From: CAYUIS01 sp964444825
GTDB taxonomy: Bacteria > Chloroflexota > Anaerolineae > B4-G1
DNA: 24,862 bases
Direction of reading: 5' to 3'
Assembly: GCA_964444825.1 (NCBI GenBank)
Contig: CAYUIS010000070.1
Location: 1-24,862 of the forward strand
In this document: positions 1 through 7,828 of the stretch, in pieces
Position numbering within the stretch: the first letter of the stretch is position 1
Layout of the letters: each line of letters begins with the position of its first letter
Position numbers and translations under genes: made by a program
The notes under the pieces: model-generated
What the model was told of the DNA's origin: nothing
Database searches by the model: none
What the model saw: only the letters and a program-made list of their open reading frames with translations

Positions 1-1
1 G

Positions 2-1657
2 ATGGGCGTGGGCAAGTTCTACCTGACCAGCCCCAAGTTCATCTCCGCCGATGGTGGATTCAAGCGCGTGGTGTGGATGTCCAGCTTCCTCAAGCAGAGT
101 ATGGCGGATGAGCTGGCAGTGGTGGCTGAGCGGGAAGGTGTCCCCGACCTGATCGACCGTGTCGCTGACGAACGCAACGTCACCACCGTCGACGAGCTTG
201 TCGATTGGCTTGAGGAGGTCCAGCATCCTGTTCGGACCATGGGTGTTATGGAAGCAGTCTCTGGAGCGGCCGAGGCTGAGGAGGTGGCAGCGCCTGTCGC
301 TGAAGCGTCCGTGGTCGGAAAGCCCCCGGTACCGGTTGCCGAGGTGAAGGAAAAGGAACCTGTCGTCGTGGCAGAGGTGTCTCCGGCGCCTGCGCCCGAA
401 CCAGCAGCGCCCCCGCCAGCATCAGCACCCGCTCCTGCCGCTGTGCCTGGATTGCCGGCTGGTGCCGACGCTCAAGCCATCGTCCAGGCCAGCGCAGACG
501 TCGTGCTGGGCAGCATCCGGCGGGCCCTCGAGGCCGCGCTCCGCGAGTTGGGTGGAACTGCGCCAGCCCCGGCCGCGCCGGCAGCTCCGGCTGTCACGGT
601 GGCCCCGGTGGCATCAGCAGCCCCAGCAGTCGAGGAAGTGGTCGAGGCAAGGCGGGAACGTCCCGTAGTGGAACCCTGGTCCGAGGACAAGGAAACGAGC
701 GTAGAGGTCCTGAAGGAAAAGTGGATGGGCACGGTGCGCGAGGTGACGCTGGGCGCGACTGCGGCCGAGGGCGGCACGCGAGCTCACACGGTCACCGTCG
801 GTGGACAGACCGCGATGCCTTTCCTTGACTTTGAGGGGGATATGCCGCACAAGCCGCTGATCGCCGTCGAAATCCAGGATCGGAAGCCTGGCGATTGGTC
901 GCCGCTGCTGATGGAGGCCTGGGGTGACGTGGTGAACGATCCTGCCGAGTGGGCCAAGGCGGCCGAGAAGATGGGGGCGGATATCATCGCCCTTCAGCTT
1001 AGCCTGACGGACGCTGACGGCAGTCCGAACACGCCTGAGAACGTCCGGGCAGTCGTGCGCAAGGTGCTCGAGGCCACGGGTTTACCCTTGATCGTGTTCG
1101 GACCAGGACAGGTGGATGCCGACAATGAGCTCCTGGTTCCCGTGGCCGAAGAGGCAGCGGGAGAGCGGTTGCTTCTGGGCCTATGCGAGGAAAAGAACTA
1201 TCGTACCATCGTCGCCGCGGCGCTGGCCCACGGCCACCTGGTCATCGCCCGTACCGCGATGGACGTCAATCTGGCCAAGCAGCTCAACATCCTGATCACC
1301 GATATGGGATTGCCGGCCGAGCGGGTCTTGATGGACCCGACCTGCGCCGGCGTCGGTTATGGGATGGAATACGGCTACTCCGTGATGGAACGCTTGCGCC
1401 TGGCCGCGCTCCAGGGCGACAGCATGACCCAGTTGCCTATGATCGTCACCGTGGGCTACGAGGCCTGGCGACAGAAGGAAAGCAAGGTTGGCGAGGGCGT
1501 GCCCGAGGCCTGGGGTGATTGGAAGGAACGTGCGATCAACTGGGAGGTCGTGACGGCTTCCGCGCTGATCGAGTCGGCTGCCGACATCGTCGTGCTGCGC
1601 CACCCTGAGTCGATGCGGCGCGTTCACAACATGATCGATGAATTGACGGGAGACTAG
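2..1657 (+). CDS. acsD: AcsB C-terminus fused to AcsD (CFeSP small subunit), 5'-partial
   Basis: The reading frame is open at the left edge, so its true start lies upstream; the ATG at 2 is internal. Residues 1 to about 82 look like the extreme C-terminus of bacterial acetyl-CoA synthase (AcsB): a KFISADGGFKRVVWM block, then PDLIDRVADE and a VQHPVRTM end. Residues about 83-232 form an Ala/Pro/Val/Glu-rich linker with a possible helical stretch near 152-185. Residues about 236-551 are a complete AcsD, with VTLGATAAEGGTRAHT, LLLGLCEEKNY, DPTCAGVGYGMEY and TVGYEAWR matching the TIM-barrel CFeSP small subunit. AcsD with AcsC holds the corrinoid that passes the methyl group to the ACS A-cluster. 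The gene is followed 10 bases later by acsC. Normally AcsB and AcsD are separate proteins. The AcsD assignment is very sure and the AcsB tail fairly sure; upstream sequence is needed to show the whole AcsB. Confidence 0.9.
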   Translation: MGVGKFYLTSPKFISADGGFKRVVWMSSFLKQSMADELAVVAEREGVPDLIDRVADERNVTTVDELVDWLEEVQHPVRTMGVMEAVSGAAEAEEVAAPVAEASVVGKPPVPVAEVKEKEPVVVAEVSPAPAPEPAAPPPASAPAPAAVPGLPAGADAQAIVQASADVVLGSIRRALEAALRELGGTAPAPAAPAAPAVTVAPVASAAPAVEEVVEARRERPVVEPWSEDKETSVEVLKEKWMGTVREVTLGATAAEGGTRAHTVTVGGQTAMPFLDFEGDMPHKPLIAVEIQDRKPGDWSPLLMEAWGDVVNDPAEWAKAAEKMGADIIALQLSLTDADGSPNTPENVRAVVRKVLEATGLPLIVFGPGQVDADNELLVPVAEEAAGERLLLGLCEEKNYRTIVAAALAHGHLVIARTAMDVNLAKQLNILITDMGLPAERVLMDPTCAGVGYGMEYGYSVMERLRLAALQGDSMTQLPMIVTVGYEAWRQKESKVGEGVPEAWGDWKERAINWEVVTASALIESAADIVVLRHPESMRRVHNMIDELTGD

Positions 1658-1667
1658 GAGATAGAAC

Positions 1668-3044
1668 ATGGCACTTTCAGGTATTCAAATCTACCAGCTC
1701 TTGCCCGCCAGCAGCAAGGACGCTGAGGTCAAGAAACACGCCAACTGCAAAGAGTGTGGTTTCCCTACGTGCCTGGCCTTTGCGATGAAACTGGCGGCCA
1801 AACAGGCAGAGCTGGACAAGTGTCCCTATGTCGAGGGTGCGTCCCGCGAGAAACTGGCCGATTCGGCCGCACCGCCTGTGCGGCTGGTCACCGTTTCGGC
1901 AAATGGCCGGGAGGTAAAATCTGGGAACGAGATCGTGCTTTTCCGCCACGAAAAGACGTTCTTCAACCCGGCTGGCCTTTTCATCCGCGTGACCGACGAC
2001 CAGCCCGTAGAGGTGATCAAGGCGCTTGTCGAGGAGGCGGCAGGTTACTCAGTGGAATACGTCGGTATGTCATTGACTATCGACGGTTTTGCCGTCCAGG
2101 CCAGTGGCGACGGCGCGGCCTTCGCGGCGGCCGTCAAAGCGGTGCTGGACACGGCCCAGTTGCCGTTGATTCTGATGGCAGATGACGCGGCCGTGATGGC
2201 TGAGGGCTTGAAGGCTGCGGAGGGAACCCGCCCGCTGATCTATGGGGCGACGGCCGACAACTGGGAGGCCTTTGCCGACTTGGCCAAGCAGCACGACGCG
2301 CCGATGGCTATCCGCGCGGACACGCTGAGCGGTTTGGCTGAACTTACGGACAAGATCAAGGAGGCAGGGGTAGAGGAGATCGTCCTCGATCCCGGCGTGC
2401 GCGATCTCAAGTCATCGCTGGCGCTGAACACGCTTATCCGCCGGTTGGCGCTCAAGAGTACGTTCCGCCCGCTCGGCTTTCCCATCATCACCTTTCCCAG
2501 CGAATGTGCCGACGACGAGGGAATGGTCACCATCGCGGCGACGCACGCCATCACCAAGTACGGCGGGTTCGTCGTCCTGGATCGGTTCAGCCCGGCGACG
2601 GTCTACCCCCTGTTGGCGTTACGCACCAACATCTACACCGATCCACAGAAGCCGATCCAGGTGCAGCCTGGTGTCTATGAGATCAACGAGCCTAAGCAAG
2701 ATTCCGCGGTGATGGTGACGACCAACTTTTCCATCACCTACTTCTCCGTGGCAAACGAGGTGGATGGCAGCGGTGTCCCTGGCTGGCTTCTGGTGGCCGA
2801 TGCCGAGGGCATGAGCGTGCTAACGGCCTGGGCCGCTGGCAAGTTCGATGCTGAGCGCATCGCCAAGGCCGTCAAGGTGAACAACATGGAGGATAAGGTC
2901 AACCACCGCAAGCTCATCATCCCCGGCCACGTGTCGGTTCTGCTCGGAGAGCTCGAGGAGGAACTGCCGGGTTGGGAGATCCTGGTGGGCCCCCGCGAGG
3001 CGGTGGATTTGTCTGGCTATCTGAAGCTGTGGAGTCCGTCGTAG
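1668..3044 (+). CDS. acsC: Corrinoid/iron-sulfur protein large (gamma) subunit AcsC
   Basis: The 458-residue product is the large subunit of the corrinoid iron-sulfur protein, close to the usual length of about 445. The N-terminal [4Fe-4S] domain is visible as Cys27, Cys30, Cys35 and Cys52 (CKECGFPTC followed by KCPY). A TIM barrel follows, and the C-terminal part (about 330-458) is the cobalamin-binding domain. In the family the cluster reduces cob(II)amide to cob(I)amide, which takes a methyl group from methyl-THF through AcsE and gives it to acetyl-CoA synthase. The ATG at 1668 has AGGAG at 1656-1660 with 7-base spacing. It lies 10 bases after the AcsB-AcsD stop, so the two CFeSP subunits are co-translated. 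A strong hairpin follows the stop codon. Confidence 0.96.
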   Translation: MALSGIQIYQLLPASSKDAEVKKHANCKECGFPTCLAFAMKLAAKQAELDKCPYVEGASREKLADSAAPPVRLVTVSANGREVKSGNEIVLFRHEKTFFNPAGLFIRVTDDQPVEVIKALVEEAAGYSVEYVGMSLTIDGFAVQASGDGAAFAAAVKAVLDTAQLPLILMADDAAVMAEGLKAAEGTRPLIYGATADNWEAFADLAKQHDAPMAIRADTLSGLAELTDKIKEAGVEEIVLDPGVRDLKSSLALNTLIRRLALKSTFRPLGFPIITFPSECADDEGMVTIAATHAITKYGGFVVLDRFSPATVYPLLALRTNIYTDPQKPIQVQPGVYEINEPKQDSAVMVTTNFSITYFSVANEVDGSGVPGWLLVADAEGMSVLTAWAAGKFDAERIAKAVKVNNMEDKVNHRKLIIPGHVSVLLGELEEELPGWEILVGPREAVDLSGYLKLWSPS

Positions 3045-3070
3045 CTGGCGGCTCGGTATGTCTGGTTGTA

Positions 3071-3102
3071 ACTCTTTCCCCCGCAGACGCGGGGGAAAGA
3101 GT
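3071..3102 (+). terminator. Perfect 14-bp hairpin between acsC and RACo gene
   Basis: ACTCTTTCCCCCGC at 3071-3084 pairs perfectly with 3089-3102 around the loop AGAC. The stem is very GC-rich. It is followed by GATACTTGTTT rather than a clean run of T, so it may be a weak intrinsic terminator, an attenuator, or an mRNA-stabilising or processing site. It would lower expression of the catalytic activator RACo relative to the stoichiometric ACS/CFeSP subunits. The structure is directly visible; its role is inference. Confidence 0.55.
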
Positions 3103-3186
3103 GATACTTGTTTCCCAATTTCACGAAGGGTGTCACTGGCGTAAGCGCCCTCTCCGTGGTATCTGTTAGGGGGCTCGCAAGGAGGT

Positions 3187-5106
3187 TTGGTCATCAGCGT
3201 CGTCTCTGTTCACTTCAAGCCCGGCGGACAACGGGTAGAGGTACCCTCTGGTACTCTCCTGAGTGATGCTGCCGCTCAGGCCGGAGCCGAGCTTAACATA
3301 CCTTGCGGCGGTCAGGGCCGTTGTGGTCGCTGCGCCGTGGTTATCGAAGCGGGCGAGGTGCGACGCCGTTCCACGGCCCAGCTTTCCCCTGAGGACGTGG
3401 AGGCCGGCTATGCGCTGGCCTGCCAGACGCTGATCGAAGGGGATGTCGTTGTTTTCATCCCACCCCAGGAGCGGATCGAGCGGCGGCTGAAGGAGAGCAA
3501 GCGGGCGGCCCAGGTAGAGCTGCCGTTCCCGTACGACCTTCACGATCAACCCCTGCGCAAATATGCGATCACTCTGGAGCCTCCCTCTCTACAGGATCAG
3601 ACCGATGACTGGTCTCGCTTACGACGGGAGCTGAGTCGCCGTCACGGTATGGAGGAGGTTCAGGTCTCTCTGCCGGTGCTGCGCAAACTGGGCTCGGCTC
3701 TGCGGGAAGGGGAGTGGACGGTCACGTTGGTGATTGAGCTGTATGGTTGGGATCGTCCTGAGGGTCCGCCTCGTTTGATAGACGTTCTGCCGGGGGAGCG
3801 GTTGGAGAGTCTGTGGGCTGTGGCCATCGACATCGGCACGACGACGAACCACGTCTGGTTGGTGGACCTGATCGGTGGCGAGGTTATGGCGCAGAAAGCC
3901 GACTACAACGGTCAGATCGCTCGTGGTGCGGAGGTCATCCCCCGTATCATCTATGCCTCCAAAGGGAATGGTCTGGAGGAACTGCAAGGCTTGGTGATGG
4001 AAACCCTCAACCGCCTGCTGGAACAGGCAGCGCAGGAGAGGTCCATCAGCACAGACGAGATCTACAAGGCGGTGGTGGCCGGCAATAGCACGATGATCCA
4101 TCTCTTTGCTGGCATTCCACCAGAGTCGATTCGCTTGATGCCATTCATCACGGCCGTGAACCAGTTGCCGCCCTTTCCGGCTCGTGAGATCGGCCTGGGG
4201 ATCAACCCCGAGGGGAGCGTCGACTGTCTGCCTGGTGTCGCGTCCTACGTAGGGGCCGATATCACCTCGGGGGTGGTCAGTTCCGGGATGTGTGATACTG
4301 GGGAGTTGACCCTTTTTGTTGACATCGGGACTAACGGTGAGATGGCCCTGGGAGATTGCACCTGGCTCATTTCCTGTGCCTGTTCGGCCGGTCCGGCTTT
4401 CGAGGGCGCTGGAGTGGCGAACGGTATGCGGGCGACCGCTGGAGCCATCGAAGAAGTGTGGGTCAATTCGGAGACCTACGACGCCACGTATCGTGTGATC
4501 TATGACGAGAAGCCGAAGGGCATCTGTGGCTCTGGCCTCATCTCTCTCCTGGCGGAGATGTTTATCGCCGGCGTGATAGACAAGAGTGGCAACATCAACC
4601 TGGGCCTGGCGACGCCACGTGTCAGGAAGGGAGAGCACGGACCCGAGTACGTGGTTGCCTTGGCTGACGAGACCGCCATCGGCGAGGATATCGTTGTCAC
4701 AGCCGTGGACATCGACAATCTGATGCGGGCCAAGGCGGCGATCTATGCCGGGTTCTCCATCCTGGCCCGCAGCGTGGGTTTGACGATGGGCGACATCGGC
4801 CAGTTGCTCATTGGCGGGGCCTTTGGCCAGTACATCAACGTGGAAAAAGCGACACAGATCGGTATGTTGCCCGATATGCCCTACGAGCACATTCACTTCC
4901 TTGGTAATACCTCGGTGCGGGGGGCGTACATGTCGCTTCTCTCTCAGGAGGTACGCCGTCAGGTCGTCGATGCAGGGCAGATGATGACCTACCTGGAGCT
5001 GTCGGCGGATAACACCTTCTTTGATGAGTTTAACGCCGCCATGTTTCTGCCTCACACCGACGAGTCCCAGTTTCCAACGGTGATGGCTCTTTTGGAGGGG
5101 CGATGA
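3187..5106 (+). CDS. acsV: Reductive activator of CFeSP (RACo, DUF4445 ASKHA ATPase with 2Fe-2S ferredoxin)
   Basis: This 639-residue protein is RACo, which uses ATP to push an electron uphill and reactivate CFeSP when its cobalt is oxidised to Co(II). An N-terminal plant-type [2Fe-2S] domain has Cys40, Cys46, Cys49 and Cys79 (CGGQGRCGRC, then ACQT). The ASKHA ATPase shows two phosphate-binding loops, DIGTTT at 215-220 and DIGTNGE from 379, followed by CSAGPAFEGAGV. The length fits the family at about 630-650. The start is uncertain. TTG at 3187 follows a strong AAGGAGG (3179-3185) by only one base, while an ATC codon at 3193 has ideal spacing; an in-frame TAA at 3142 rules out a long extension. 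The stop overlaps the next ATG (ATGA, 5103-5106). Confidence 0.94.
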   Translation: MVISVVSVHFKPGGQRVEVPSGTLLSDAAAQAGAELNIPCGGQGRCGRCAVVIEAGEVRRRSTAQLSPEDVEAGYALACQTLIEGDVVVFIPPQERIERRLKESKRAAQVELPFPYDLHDQPLRKYAITLEPPSLQDQTDDWSRLRRELSRRHGMEEVQVSLPVLRKLGSALREGEWTVTLVIELYGWDRPEGPPRLIDVLPGERLESLWAVAIDIGTTTNHVWLVDLIGGEVMAQKADYNGQIARGAEVIPRIIYASKGNGLEELQGLVMETLNRLLEQAAQERSISTDEIYKAVVAGNSTMIHLFAGIPPESIRLMPFITAVNQLPPFPAREIGLGINPEGSVDCLPGVASYVGADITSGVVSSGMCDTGELTLFVDIGTNGEMALGDCTWLISCACSAGPAFEGAGVANGMRATAGAIEEVWVNSETYDATYRVIYDEKPKGICGSGLISLLAEMFIAGVIDKSGNINLGLATPRVRKGEHGPEYVVALADETAIGEDIVVTAVDIDNLMRAKAAIYAGFSILARSVGLTMGDIGQLLIGGAFGQYINVEKATQIGMLPDMPYEHIHFLGNTSVRGAYMSLLSQEVRRQVVDAGQMMTYLELSADNTFFDEFNAAMFLPHTDESQFPTVMALLEGR

Positions 5107-6008
5107 ATCTTACGGGTCTGCACCTGTTGCTTACCTATCAGTGCAACTATGAATGTGACCACTGTTTTCTGTGGGGAGGTCCGTCCCAGGGGGGCACGAT
5201 GACGCTGGCACAGATTCGCGACATCTACCGCCAGGCTCAGGAGCTGGGAACAGTCGAGGGGGTCTACCTGGAGGGTGGTGAGCCGTTTCTGTACTATGCC
5301 ATTATGGTGCGGGCGGCACAGGAAGCGGCCGATCTGGGCTTTCAGGTCGGTATCGTGACCAACGATTACTGGGCTACCACGGTCCAGGATGCGGTTGAGT
5401 GGCTGCGACCACTGGCTGGTATCGTTCAAGACCTGTCCATATCCACCGACCTGTTTCACTACGATGAGGTGATGAGCGCGCACGCCCGCAATGCTCAGGC
5501 TGCGGCGGAGGAACTTGGGGTGCCGGTGAGCACCCTGATCTGCGAGGTGCCGGAGGGTACACCTGGATACCCTGCCCAGGAAGCGGGTGAGCCGGTGGAG
5601 AGCGGCGCGATCATGTTCAAGGGCAGAGCTGCGGTCAAGCTGATCGATGGCGTGGCCCGGCGACCCTGGCGCGAGTTCGACGAGTGCCCGTACGAGGTGT
5701 TGGACGATCCGGGCCGGGTCCACGTGGATTACCTGGGCCACCTGCATGTCTGCCAGGGAATCTCGATGGGCAGCCTTTTTGAACGGCCGCTGACAGAGAT
5801 TGTGGATACGTACGATCCCCAGACACACCCTATCTTCGGACCGCTGTTGGTGGGTGGCCCGGCGGAGTTGGTGCGACGGTACGACCTGCCGCACGAGGAA
5901 GGTTACGTGGATGCTTGCCACCTGTGCTACGAAGCACGGGTGCTACTGAGAGATAGGTTCCCGGAGGTTCTCGGTCCGGGCCAAGTATATGGAGAGGGAG
6001 TGAGTTGA
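5103..6008 (+). CDS. Radical SAM protein with C-terminal auxiliary cysteines, unknown role
   Basis: This 301-residue radical SAM enzyme carries the canonical CxxxCxxC as Cys14, Cys18 and Cys21 (CNYECDHC), the SAM-binding EGGEPF motif, and a TNDYW strand. Extra cysteines at 195 and 217 and a C-terminal CHLC pair (272, 275) may bind an auxiliary cluster, in a SPASM/Twitch-like way, although the spacing is not canonical. The ATG overlaps the RACo stop by 4 bases, and the CooC start overlaps this gene's stop. It is therefore sandwiched between two CODH/ACS accessory genes. That position suggests maturation of CODH/ACS or the corrinoid protein, or a modified peptide or cofactor used there, but nothing in the sequence names a substrate. 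The class is sure and the function is unknown. Confidence 0.88.
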   Translation: MNLTGLHLLLTYQCNYECDHCFLWGGPSQGGTMTLAQIRDIYRQAQELGTVEGVYLEGGEPFLYYAIMVRAAQEAADLGFQVGIVTNDYWATTVQDAVEWLRPLAGIVQDLSISTDLFHYDEVMSAHARNAQAAAEELGVPVSTLICEVPEGTPGYPAQEAGEPVESGAIMFKGRAAVKLIDGVARRPWREFDECPYEVLDDPGRVHVDYLGHLHVCQGISMGSLFERPLTEIVDTYDPQTHPIFGPLLVGGPAELVRRYDLPHEEGYVDACHLCYEARVLLRDRFPEVLGPGQVYGEGVS

Positions 6009-6781
6009 CGACTATCGCTGTGGCTGGTAAGGGTGGTACTGGCAAGACCACCATCTCTGCGCTGCTGATCCGTTACTTGGCTGAGGAGCGCACCGGTTCT
6101 GTTTTGGCCATCGACGCGGACCCGGCCACCAATCTTCACATGGTGCTGGGGATGGAGGCAGGAGAGACCGTCGGTTCCATTCGCGAGGATATGCTCGACC
6201 AGGTGCAGACCAGCGGCGCTATGGCTGGGTCTATGCCCGGGGGGATGAGCAAGCACGAGTACCTGGACTACCAGGTGCAGATGGCTTTGGAGGAAGGAGA
6301 CCGGGTGGACCTGTTGGTGATGGGACGCCCCGAGGGGCCTGGCTGTTACTGCGCCGCCAACCAGATGTTGCGCGTGATCGTCGATCGGTTGGGAAAGCAG
6401 TATGACTACGTGGTGATCGACAACGAGGCCGGGATGGAACACCTCAGCCGCCGCACGACCCGCGATGTCGACGTGCTCCTGCTGGTCACGGATCCCACGC
6501 AGCGGGGGTTGGTCACCGCCAAGTATATGGCCGATATGGTGCCTGAGCTGGATATCGGCGTGGGCCACATCTATCTGGTCGTGAATCGATTGCGTGGGGA
6601 TATGCCTGAGCCGCTGGATCGGGCTATAGAAGAGGCCGGTCTGGAGTTGTTGGCCACTGTGCCCGATGACCCGGCGATGGCCGAGTTTGAGTTTACCGGC
6701 CGGCCGCTGGTAGAGCTGCCGGCAGATACGATCGTGTATCAGGCTGTTCGCGAGATAGCGAACAAGACGTTGGCAGACTGA
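6005..6781 (+). CDS. cooC: CooC-type nickel-insertion ATPase for CODH
   Basis: This 258-residue P-loop ATPase belongs to the MinD/CooC family. The N-terminal deviant Walker A is GKGGTGKTT (8-16) with both the signature Lys9 and Lys14. It is followed by a DADPATNL switch and the CooC hallmark Cys114-Tyr-Cys116 (GCYC), the dimer-interface CxC that binds nickel or zinc. CooC couples ATP hydrolysis to nickel loading of the CODH C-cluster, and related AcsF/CooC proteins load ACS. The TTG start at 6005 overlaps the previous stop (TTGA) and is preceded by a GGAGAGGGAG-type ribosome site, so translation is coupled to the radical SAM gene. The cytoplasmic location and full length fit the family. Whether it serves CODH or ACS cannot be told from this alone. 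Confidence 0.93.
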   Translation: MTTIAVAGKGGTGKTTISALLIRYLAEERTGSVLAIDADPATNLHMVLGMEAGETVGSIREDMLDQVQTSGAMAGSMPGGMSKHEYLDYQVQMALEEGDRVDLLVMGRPEGPGCYCAANQMLRVIVDRLGKQYDYVVIDNEAGMEHLSRRTTRDVDVLLLVTDPTQRGLVTAKYMADMVPELDIGVGHIYLVVNRLRGDMPEPLDRAIEEAGLELLATVPDDPAMAEFEFTGRPLVELPADTIVYQAVREIANKTLAD

Positions 6782-6800
6782 AACCACTATCTGATCCATA

Positions 6801-6821
6801 GGGCGGAATGCCATTCCGCCC
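6801..6821 (+). repeat. Perfect 9-bp hairpin in the cooC-acsE gap
   Basis: GGGCGGAAT at 6801-6809 and ATTCCGCCC at 6813-6821 form a perfect stem with loop GCC. It lies 19 bases after the cooC stop and 11 bases before the acsE ribosome site. It has no T-tract. It could be a dispersed palindrome or an mRNA processing or stability element. It also shows that an in-frame ATG at 6808 inside it is not the acsE start. Confidence 0.6.
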
Positions 6822-6846
6822 AACAGTACAAGAGGAGGTACCCAGA

Positions 6847-7770
6847 ATGTATATCATTGGTGAGAACATCCACATTATCTCGCCCCGGGTCAAAAAAGCT
6901 GTCGCCGAGAGGGATGGCAAGTTCTTCCAGGACCTGGCGGTACGGATAGTGGACGCCGGTGCGAGCGCGGTAGATCTCAACATCGGTCCTCAGAAAAAGG
7001 CCGGACACGAGATTCTGCCCTGGCTGGTCGAGCTCGTCGAAGAGGTGGTGGACGTACCGTTGGTCTTTGATACCACCAACCTGCAGGCCATCGAGGCCGC
7101 CTGCGAGACGGTGACCAAGGCTCAGCCGATCATCAACTCCACCGACGCGCGGGAGGAGCGCTTGGCGACAGTGCCCGCCGTGGCAAAAAAGTTCAACACC
7201 CGCCTGGTCGCGCTGACTATGGCGGAGGGTATGATCCCTGTCGGCGCTGATGAGCGGGTCAGCATCGCGTTAGAGAAGCTGATCCCCTACATGTTGGAGA
7301 TCGATTTCCCGATCTCTGATCTGATCATCGATCCGCTGGTCCTGACCGTGTCCGGCTGCCAGGAGTATTGCCCCGAGTGCATCGAGGCGGTGCGCACCCT
7401 CAAGTACGCGTGGGATCCGCCGCCGTTGAGCAACGGTGGCCTGTCCAACGTTTCGAACGCCGTGCCCAACGAGATGCGGCCGCTGCTCAACCAGACCTAC
7501 ATGGTGATGCTGATGGGCGCTGGGATTGATATGGTCATCGCCGATCCCTTCGACAAGGAACTGATGGAGTGGATCCGTGTGGTCGAGGAGCGGGATGAGA
7601 GCACGGCCCTGAACAAGCTACTGCTCAAGCTCTACGACCGCGTGGCGGCGATGGAGGAGTTGCAGCCCGAGGACGTCGATATGTCAGACCCCCTGCAGGC
7701 GGATATCTGGAAAACCGTCCAGGTGCTGCTCAACAAGGTGATCTACACAGAATCCTACCTGCGCATCTAG
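6847..7770 (+). CDS. acsE: Methyltetrahydrofolate:CFeSP methyltransferase AcsE
   Basis: This 307-residue pterin-binding TIM-barrel enzyme moves the methyl group from methyl-THF to cob(I)amide in CFeSP. Family landmarks are DLNIGP (43-48), DTTN with Asp75, INST, IIDPL with Asp162, and GLSNVS with Asn201; the last three acidic or amide residues line up with pterin-site residues known in the Moorella enzyme. The ATG at 6847 is chosen because AGGAGG (6833-6838) sits 8 bases upstream; an earlier in-frame ATG at 6808 lies inside a hairpin. The protein is about 45 residues longer than the 262-residue Moorella enzyme. It carries Cys171, Cys175 and Cys178 in an expanded loop after the IIDPL strand, plus an extra segment before the C-terminal helix. 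It is unlikely to be a methanogen MtrH because the neighbours are CFeSP genes. Confidence 0.93.
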   Translation: MYIIGENIHIISPRVKKAVAERDGKFFQDLAVRIVDAGASAVDLNIGPQKKAGHEILPWLVELVEEVVDVPLVFDTTNLQAIEAACETVTKAQPIINSTDAREERLATVPAVAKKFNTRLVALTMAEGMIPVGADERVSIALEKLIPYMLEIDFPISDLIIDPLVLTVSGCQEYCPECIEAVRTLKYAWDPPPLSNGGLSNVSNAVPNEMRPLLNQTYMVMLMGAGIDMVIADPFDKELMEWIRVVEERDESTALNKLLLKLYDRVAAMEELQPEDVDMSDPLQADIWKTVQVLLNKVIYTESYLRI

Positions 7771-7828
7771 AACGTGAGCAGGTGCAGCGCACCCTGGAGG
7801 TGCACCGCACCGAAGAAAGGAGACTACT

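Noticed and set aside
3619..5055. A 478-codon open frame on the - strand opposite the RACo gene
   Set aside because: It lies wholly within a confidently identified gene, has no recognisable domain, and its composition (rich in His, Arg, Gln, Asp) is typical of antisense shadows in GC-rich DNA.
6808..6846. Upstream ATG start for AcsE
   Set aside because: It sits inside a perfect hairpin (6801-6821) and the strong AGGAGG at 6833-6838 points to the ATG at 6847.
7781..7806. GGTGC/GCACC repeats before folD as a possible riboswitch
   Set aside because: Only short 5-bp pairings in 58 bases; too small for any known THF or other riboswitch fold, so reported as nothing definite.
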